A stretch of 64,000 nucleotides of DNA from Methanomethylovorans sp041447285. Its GTDB lineage: Archaea; Halobacteriota; Methanosarcinia; Methanosarcinales; Methanosarcinaceae. The stretch covers positions 124,001-188,000 of the forward strand of contig NZ_JBGMEB010000005.1 in the NCBI RefSeq assembly GCF_041447285.1, in the 5' to 3' direction. Under the pieces are notes generated by a model. It made no database searches. It was given only the letters and a program-made list of their open reading frames with translations, and was not told the origin of the DNA. The translations under genes were made by a program, and so were the position numbers. Shown piece after piece: positions 58,931-64,000 of the stretch; within the stretch, counting starts at the first letter, position 1; every line of letters starts with the position of its first letter.

Positions 58931-61300
58931 ATGATTGATCACATAGATCGAAGGGATTTAAGAATGAATAAGATTGATTCTCTCTCTGTCAGGACTAAAG
59001 TATTGTTAGTGACGTTATTCGCATTGCTCATACGTTTATTTCCATTATCATCTCTTTTATCGAACGGTAGGGTAACTTTTGTAAGTTATGACTCTTATTA
59101 TCACATGAGAAGTATCCTCTATACTACGCAACATTTTCCTCATTACCTTTTTTCTGATTCTTATATCAACTTTCCATTTGGTTTTGATATAAGCTGGCCT
59201 CCGCTTTATGATATTCTGGCATCACTAGCAGCTTTAATAGTCGGATTTGGCAATCCCAGTACTAGTACAATTGAAGTAGTTGCAGCAGCTTTTCCTGTAG
59301 TTCTTGGAATTCTTTCCTTAATTCCTTTGTATCTTGCAGCTTCCAAACTTTTTGGCCAGAGGGTAGGTTTTTACAGTATCCTGGTTCTGGCAATAATTCC
59401 AATTCATTTAATGGTCTCCATGTTCGGGGCAACAGATCATCACGTTGCTGAGATATTGATATCAACTATAGCTTTTACATTGTTTATTTTTTCACTTAAT
59501 GACAGCTCGTGTTCTGATAATTTAAAGAAATTAACAAAAAAGGAGCTAATAGACTGTATTCGTTCCCGTTCAACATTATATGCTATTGGTGCCGGTTTTA
59601 TGCTTGCTGTTTCGGTACTCACCTGGACCGGTTCACCTATTTTTATAGGTCTTTTTGCATTGTATGTGCCGGTACAGCTAGCTATTGATCTTAAAGTCAA
59701 AAGAAGTTCAGAATACTTATTGGTTAATTCATGTGCAATGTATCTGGCTGCACTTGTGCTCATTATACCTATTGCTTCGGCTATGGTAAGGGAAGGATAT
59801 GAGCTGAGTGCTGCTTTTGTTTCATGGTTCCATGTAGTGTATATATTAGTAATGCTTGTTTTTACGTTGGTATGTTGGGCTGTAGCTCGCCTTTTAAGTG
59901 GCAAGGGTCAGTGGTGGCATTATCCATTAGCCATTATTGCACTTATTGCAGTTTGTTTTATTGGCGTTAGGTCGTTAATGCCAACCTTCTACTCTAACGT
60001 CATGGCAGGAGTTAGTTATTTGTTAGGTTTTGATGAAACTCTAAGCACTATAAATGAAGCTTTACCTTTGTTCTGGGATCAGTATGGTAGTTTTACTTTG
60101 AAGTCTGTTTGGGGCGGATTCGGTCTGTTCTTCTTTTTGGCTATTGTCTCTCTTATGATGATTATGCGTAAGAGGGAACTTTCAACCAATCCTTCCATTT
60201 CCTTCCTGGTGATCTGGTCAATTATTGTGTTCGTACTTGCATTCTCTCAAAGACGTTTTATGTATCTGTTAGCTATCAATGTAGCAGTTCTTTCAGGCTA
60301 TATAATGGGGGAGTTGCATTCATGGCTGATGCCAAAGGCAGTTAAAGATCATGCAGGGAAGCGTAAAAAGGTTCATGAAAATCCTAGTAATGTTCCTCTG
60401 TTGATGGTGCTTGGAATGTTGCTTCTGCCTGGGTTTTTGATATCTGCGGCTGCTGTCTCCAGTCCATCTCTCATGCCTTCAGACTGGGAGGAAACCTTAG
60501 ATTGGTTAAAGGAAAATACTCCCGTGACTTCTTATTATCAAGATCCTGTGCAGACTCCTGAGTATGGAGTTCTCAGCTGGTGGGATTTTGGCAATTGGAT
60601 TATTTATAGGTCTCAAAGGCCTGTTGTGACCAATAACTTCCAACCGGGTGTACAGGATGCAGCAGTCTTCTTCATCTCTCAGAATGAAACAAATGCATCA
60701 AATATCCTTGATGAAAGAAAAGTAAAGTATATACTAACAGACATCTCAATGGTCAAAGGCAAATTCTTCAATATTGCTAAACTTGCGGGCGAGGATTATG
60801 ATAGTTTCTTCGATAACGAAACAACCAATAAAGGTTCATCTACGGTAACTAGAAAAGTAGAGAATGGCAAGTTTAAAAATGCAATGCTTGTTAAACTGCA
60901 TGTTTACGATGGAAGCGCTTCAGGTCATTATCGCTTACTATATGAATCTAACACTACTGTTACTAAAGATCCTGAAGTAAAATATGTGAAAGTATTTGAG
61001 TATGTAAAAGGGGTAACAGTAACAGGTAAAGCTGAACCCGGGGAAACTGTTTACGGGGCTACTACTATTGTCAGTAACGAAGGTCGGGAATTTGATTACT
61101 ATAATTCTGCAGTTGCAGGTGAAGATGGCACTTACAATCTGACTCTAGCTTACTCCACTGAGAATAGTGATCTGTCCACTCATGCCATTTTACCATATAC
61201 TATTATTGGTAAAAATAGTCGTGCTTCTAAACAGGTTAACGTAACTGAGAGCGCTGTTCTGGCAGGTGAAATTTTATCGTTAGACCTTGTCCAGGTCTAA
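58931..61300 (+). CDS. aglB: Oligosaccharyltransferase AglB (STT3 family)
   Basis: Transfers lipid-linked glycans to Asn of secreted proteins at the outer membrane face. 789 residues: about 13 helices up to residue ~520, then an exported C-terminal domain. Catalytic motifs are SYDSYYHMRSI (first DxD-like), ATDHHVAEI (second acidic motif) and the sequon-binding LSWWDFGNWI, a WWDYG variant with Phe for Tyr. The C-terminal part includes a beta domain with sequons of its own. The start may be ATG 58931 or the ATG 11 codons later. Confidence 0.94.
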   Translation: MIDHIDRRDLRMNKIDSLSVRTKVLLVTLFALLIRLFPLSSLLSNGRVTFVSYDSYYHMRSILYTTQHFPHYLFSDSYINFPFGFDISWPPLYDILASLAALIVGFGNPSTSTIEVVAAAFPVVLGILSLIPLYLAASKLFGQRVGFYSILVLAIIPIHLMVSMFGATDHHVAEILISTIAFTLFIFSLNDSSCSDNLKKLTKKELIDCIRSRSTLYAIGAGFMLAVSVLTWTGSPIFIGLFALYVPVQLAIDLKVKRSSEYLLVNSCAMYLAALVLIIPIASAMVREGYELSAAFVSWFHVVYILVMLVFTLVCWAVARLLSGKGQWWHYPLAIIALIAVCFIGVRSLMPTFYSNVMAGVSYLLGFDETLSTINEALPLFWDQYGSFTLKSVWGGFGLFFFLAIVSLMMIMRKRELSTNPSISFLVIWSIIVFVLAFSQRRFMYLLAINVAVLSGYIMGELHSWLMPKAVKDHAGKRKKVHENPSNVPLLMVLGMLLLPGFLISAAAVSSPSLMPSDWEETLDWLKENTPVTSYYQDPVQTPEYGVLSWWDFGNWIIYRSQRPVVTNNFQPGVQDAAVFFISQNETNASNILDERKVKYILTDISMVKGKFFNIAKLAGEDYDSFFDNETTNKGSSTVTRKVENGKFKNAMLVKLHVYDGSASGHYRLLYESNTTVTKDPEVKYVKVFEYVKGVTVTGKAEPGETVYGATTIVSNEGREFDYYNSAVAGEDGTYNLTLAYSTENSDLSTHAILPYTIIGKNSRASKQVNVTESAVLAGEILSLDLVQV

Positions 61301-61397
61301 CCTTTTATCTAGATTTTTTCTTAAATTCAAGTCAAAATTATATATAACAAAAGCATTATATTATTTATGTCTCTGTACGGTGCTTCCAGGTGATATG

Positions 61398-61541
61398 ATG
61401 CTTTATAGATGCTCTTTATGTGAAGGGAAAATGAATAGATGGAGGTATCCTGCCATTGCAAGGCAGGATAAATTTGGAAGACAACTTGTTATCTACAAGT
61501 GTGTTGAATGCGGTAATGAAGAGACTTATCCTGACCTTTAA
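61398..61541 (+). CDS. Small zinc-ribbon protein
   Basis: About 47 residues from ATG 61398, with AGGTGAT upstream. Two CxxC pairs (YRCSLCEGKM and YKCVECGNEE) form a zinc ribbon of the kind found in small archaeal nucleic-acid-binding proteins. The frame is open from 61287 through the aglB end, but that extension is not convincing. It converges on the KaiC-like gene with a three-base gap. Confidence 0.65.
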   Translation: MLYRCSLCEGKMNRWRYPAIARQDKFGRQLVIYKCVECGNEETYPDL

Positions 61542-61544
61542 ACA

Positions 61545-62324
61545 TCAGAACATTGAATAAACTTCTTCATGTGGATGGATCACAAAACCTTCTGGGGTTA
61601 TCTCGTATGGGTGGATCTTTTTGCTGTGGTCTGATCCGCGCATCTTGTATATTTCCATGCTGCGCATACGCACATTTTCATGTCTTTTATAGTATAATAC
61701 AATGGTTCCATCGGTTACGAAGTTCTCAACTCCGAATCTCGAGGGGCTTGATTCATCAATTACTTCGCAGGTCATCATTGAAGTAAGCCCTATTACTTCA
61801 AGAGTGGTACTCAGCTTGAGTAATTCGACACGTATTTTTGCTTGGTCCTGTAGGTAGAAACTTATAGAGGTTGTAGAATCTACCAAAGCTCTTCGTGCAT
61901 TAATCTCTTCTTGGGTGGTGATAATTTGGTCCATCAGGGAGCGAATATCAAAAGGTCGGATATCGACGTATTTTTCTTGAGATGGTATCCCAATTTTTGT
62001 AGAACAAGCATCTATTATGGCAAGTTTGTTCTCATCTTCAAGTTCCTCAAGATCCCATCCAAATTTGAGTACGTTCTCACGTATTTGTTCGGGTCTCTCC
62101 TCAGTTGCCACTATGATACCATTCTCTCCATATTTAGTAATCCCGTTATATATAAACTGGATGGAAAAATTTGTTTTACCTGCTCCAGATGTGCCTGAAA
62201 CTAAATAGGTTCTATCTCTTATAAGCCCTCCACCACAGAGTTCATCAAAGCCAGGTATGCCCGTCCTCACCCTGTTTGGGCCCTCTTCCATTTTTATCTC
62301 TTCAGATACAGCGCCATCAAACAT
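61545..62324 (-). CDS. Single KaiC-like RecA-superfamily ATPase
   Basis: 259 residues with IPGFDELCGGGLIRDRTYLV, Walker A GTSGAGKTNFS, ATEERPEQIREN and Walker B-like RRALVDSTTSISFYL. Archaeal single-domain KaiC-like ATPases include regulators of motility (FlaH-like relatives) and others of unknown role. It is transcribed away from the S-layer gene, sharing the 433-base intergenic region. Confidence 0.85.
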   Translation of the reverse strand: MFDGAVSEEIKMEEGPNRVRTGIPGFDELCGGGLIRDRTYLVSGTSGAGKTNFSIQFIYNGITKYGENGIIVATEERPEQIRENVLKFGWDLEELEDENKLAIIDACSTKIGIPSQEKYVDIRPFDIRSLMDQIITTQEEINARRALVDSTTSISFYLQDQAKIRVELLKLSTTLEVIGLTSMMTCEVIDESSPSRFGVENFVTDGTIVLYYKRHENVRMRSMEIYKMRGSDHSKKIHPYEITPEGFVIHPHEEVYSMF

Positions 62325-62756
62325 CTTGCGTTTCTCCTCGTTTTGTGCTTAATCTTTGCTATTTATAATATATCTGAGTAGATATAAATGTATTGAGATG
62401 ATTATGTTTATTTCAGATGAGATATTCATATATGCTGATTCGACAATTTATTAACTATACTTTCTTTCTTGTCGTTATCTTAAAGGATACGCATATTAGA
62501 GTTCGACATTTCCCGTTAAATACATCGATACTTGCCATTGCAATGCGAATAAGAATCTGTTTGAGACCACAAAAGATTTAATAGGGAAATCAATTAATAG
62601 GCTCTTGTAATCCAATATGACGGGATTAAGAGGGTGATGATGAGAACTTCGTCAATGGGCGAACTTAAAGTTCTCCTGATGAAGATTCAAGGACGCATAT
62701 GCGTTCAAATCCAATGATCCTCACTCTTAGATACTATAAACTAACGGAGGAAAATA
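62325..62756 (+). promoter_or_regulatory. Promoter and structured leader of the S-layer gene
   Basis: No coding sequence. TTTAATAG at 62577-62584 is a likely TATA box, giving a leader of about 150 bases. Within it three hairpins are possible: CTCTT-AATCC (62602-62613) with GGATTAAGAG (62623-62632), loop of nine and a two-base bulge; GAGAACTT (62642-62649) with AAGTTCTC (62668-62675); and the perfect palindrome ACGCATATGCGT (62693-62704). GGAGG at 62746-62750 serves the ATG at 62757. Bases 62325-62575 show only AT-rich sequence. Confidence 0.6.
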
Positions 62757-64000
62757 ATGAGTAAATTCGCAGCAGTAACAATTGCTGCACTTATGCTGAT
62801 GGCAGTATTCGTTTCATCTGCAAGTGCAGCAGCTTCTGTAAACACTGTGGAGGTAAGAAGCCCAGTGTACAGTGGCAGTGCATTAAGTGACGTTACTGTG
62901 GACTTCGACTATACTGAGTTCGCAGGATTCTATTACGATATAGATGACAATGTTGGTTCTGAGAGCCTGTCTATCGACCCAAATATGGTCTCAGACCCAA
63001 GAACTATTGATGACAATGGACTTACATACAGAACGGATATTCAGAATGTAGGTTACACTTACAGTGACTGGACCGGTACCTTCCCCAAGATGGGCTTCCT
63101 TGCACAGGACTATGTGCCAGTGAACGACCAGCCAGATGTTCTGTCTAAGCTTCTGCTTGACAGCGATGACAAGTACACTCTTAGAGTAGGTCAGTCCCTT
63201 GACCTTGGCGAAGGTTACACACTCACACCAAAGCAGATTGATGTCGACGGTAACAAGGTCTGGCTCGAGCTTGCCAAGGACGGCGTATACCTTGATGATC
63301 AGGTCATTACCGTAACTGACGCAGATGTTGATAACAGCACCTGGAACTATGAAGAGGATGATGTAGGCGGCGAAGATGATGTAGTCATCATGAGAGCCCA
63401 CGTCAACGAAGTATTCCAGGGTCAGACCGACAGCCTTGCAGTAATTGAGGGTCTGTGGCTCATCTCCAACGAACCAATGGAGATCGAGAGCGATGACACC
63501 TTCGATGCACTCGAAGTTACAACCATCGGTGACACCTACCTTGAGCTTAAGAACAAGGATTCCCTTACCTTGACCAAGAACAAGGATATAGTCCTCGCAG
63601 GCGACATGAAGATCAAGACCGCTAACTCTGATGATGTCAGGTTCTACTTCTACAAGGAGATCACTGCACCAGGAACTTATCAGGTAAGAGGTACAGTTGC
63701 AACCGGCACTGCTACATGGGATGCAACTTCATTCGCAGGCTTCTACTATGACCTGGATGCAAACATATCATCCGAAAGCATGACTGCTACTGTCACAGGT
63801 ACCAGAACAATTGCACAAGATGATCTCGTTTACACTACCACTATACAGCAGGTAGGATACGAGTACGGAGATTGGACCGGTACCTATCCAAAGATGGGCT
63901 TCCTTGCAGAAGAATATGTGCCAGTGAACGACCAGCCAGACGTACTGTCCAAGCTTCTGCTTGACAGCGATGACAAGTATACTCTTAGAGTAGGTCAGTC
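62757..64000 (+). CDS. S-layer protein with tandem Methanosarcina-type S-layer domains, 3'-truncated by window end
   Basis: The frame runs open for 414 codons to the window end. A signal peptide (MSKFAAVTIAALMLMAVFVS, cleaved near ASA) leads into an S-layer domain (about 30-290) with EFAGFYYDID, YSDWTGTFPKMGFLA and KLLLDSDDKYTLRVGQS. A second copy begins near residue 320 (SFAGFYYDLD, YGDWTGTYPKMGFLA). Codon use is biased to GAC, AAC, AAG and CTT, unlike its neighbours, as expected for very high expression. Sequons suggest N-glycosylation by the upstream AglB. The anchor region lies beyond the window. Confidence 0.92.
   Translation, partial: MSKFAAVTIAALMLMAVFVSSASAAASVNTVEVRSPVYSGSALSDVTVDFDYTEFAGFYYDIDDNVGSESLSIDPNMVSDPRTIDDNGLTYRTDIQNVGYTYSDWTGTFPKMGFLAQDYVPVNDQPDVLSKLLLDSDDKYTLRVGQSLDLGEGYTLTPKQIDVDGNKVWLELAKDGVYLDDQVITVTDADVDNSTWNYEEDDVGGEDDVVIMRAHVNEVFQGQTDSLAVIEGLWLISNEPMEIESDDTFDALEVTTIGDTYLELKNKDSLTLTKNKDIVLAGDMKIKTANSDDVRFYFYKEITAPGTYQVRGTVATGTATWDATSFAGFYYDLDANISSESMTATVTGTRTIAQDDLVYTTTIQQVGYEYGDWTGTYPKMGFLAEEYVPVNDQPDVLSKLLLDSDDKYTLRVGQ
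63066..63196 (+). repeat. Internal S-layer repeat, copy 1
   Basis: Matches 63870-64000 at 804 bases (268 codons) distance. By eye 120 of 131 bases are identical, with about half the differences silent. The segment encodes WTG to VGQS of the S-layer domain. Confidence 0.85.
63870..64000 (+). repeat. Internal S-layer repeat, copy 2, cut by window end
   Basis: Second copy of 63066-63196, same frame. Its similarity probably continues past the window edge. Confidence 0.85.

Noticed and set aside
62634..62690. Possible C/D box guide RNA in the S-layer leader (GTGATGA, then CTGATGA)
   Set aside because: A C-like box and one CTGA are present, but the D' and C' boxes overlap and no terminal D box or closing stem follows. 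The hairpin explanation is simpler.
62991..63401. 136-residue minus-strand open frame
   Set aside because: It lies wholly opposite the S-layer gene, whose signal peptide, domain repeats and codon bias show it is the coding strand.

Overview
The window is a gene-dense stretch of a methanogenic archaeon of the Methanosarcinales, most likely family Methanosarcinaceae. It carries an operon of methanogenesis marker proteins with the methyl-CoM reductase (MCR) activation ATPase AtwA, a MtaA/MtbA-type methylcobamide:coenzyme M methyltransferase and an aconitase-family subunit of the leucine/coenzyme B type. It also has aIF5A, class I lysyl-tRNA synthetase, archaeal RNase P component 4, archaeal SRP (7S) RNA, AglB, and a tandem-repeat S-layer protein of the Methanosarcina kind. 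The genus (for example Methanomethylovorans, Methanolobus or Methanococcoides) cannot be settled by reading alone. I saw no insertion sequence, prophage, CRISPR array or rRNA operon. Base and codon use look uniform except in the S-layer gene, which has the codon bias of a highly expressed gene.

Layout. 1-8 kb: a partial phosphoglycerate mutase, FEN-1, small membrane proteins, two M24 metallopeptidases, a secreted protein and a DUF1805 protein. 8-9 kb: a presenilin/signal-peptide-peptidase homologue. 9-16.4 kb (minus strand): atwA, mmp3, mmp6, mmp5, mmp15, mmp17, mmp7 and an AhpD-like gene, closely spaced or overlapping. 16.6-20.3 kb: a HAD phosphatase, a membrane-anchored matrixin-like protease, an alkyltransferase and a tungsten aldehyde oxidoreductase. 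20.5-26.6 kb: aIF5A with agmatinase, a zinc-finger protein, Pcm, a bifunctional-nuclease-like protein, HisF, a MazG-like protein and a CDF transporter. 26.8-33.6 kb: a lipobox/PGF-CTERM surface protein, a tandem U32 protein with a DNPH1-like hydrolase, a BofA-like protein and LysRS. 33.7-41.7 kb: the corrinoid methyltransferase, a TPD nuclease with an HhH glycosylase, PRPP synthase, MoaC, Nnr and an RCK-DHH fusion. 42-55.4 kb: a YkgJ-like protein, the aconitase-family subunit, HisE, a NOG1-like GTPase, an aminotransferase, HxlB, an Era-like GTPase with DUF2073, PhoU, Rpp21, tRNA-Ser(GCU), SRP RNA and a double KaiC-like ATPase. 55.5-64 kb: three glycosyltransferases and AglB, then a single KaiC-like ATPase and the S-layer gene, cut by the window end.

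How the genes work together. The 9-16.4 kb operon supplies proteins for ATP-driven reductive activation of MCR. Its terminal AhpD-like dithiol gene is a candidate extra redox component. The 55.5-64 kb block reads as an N-glycosylation module beside its likely main substrate, the S-layer protein, whose mRNA leader has three potential hairpins. aIF5A and agmatinase are linked through polyamine-dependent hypusination.

The less expected signals are: a PhoU-type gene whose conserved N-terminus lies upstream of every in-frame ATG, GTG or TTG; a second gene (RCK-DHH) with a strong Shine-Dalgarno placed before ATT rather than ATG; a cluster of ATGTATGAA half-sites in a 426-base intergenic region; a nested hairpin upstream of hisE; and a metallo-beta-lactamase-fold protein that has lost most metal ligands. 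All functional calls rest on motifs read by eye; no database search was run.
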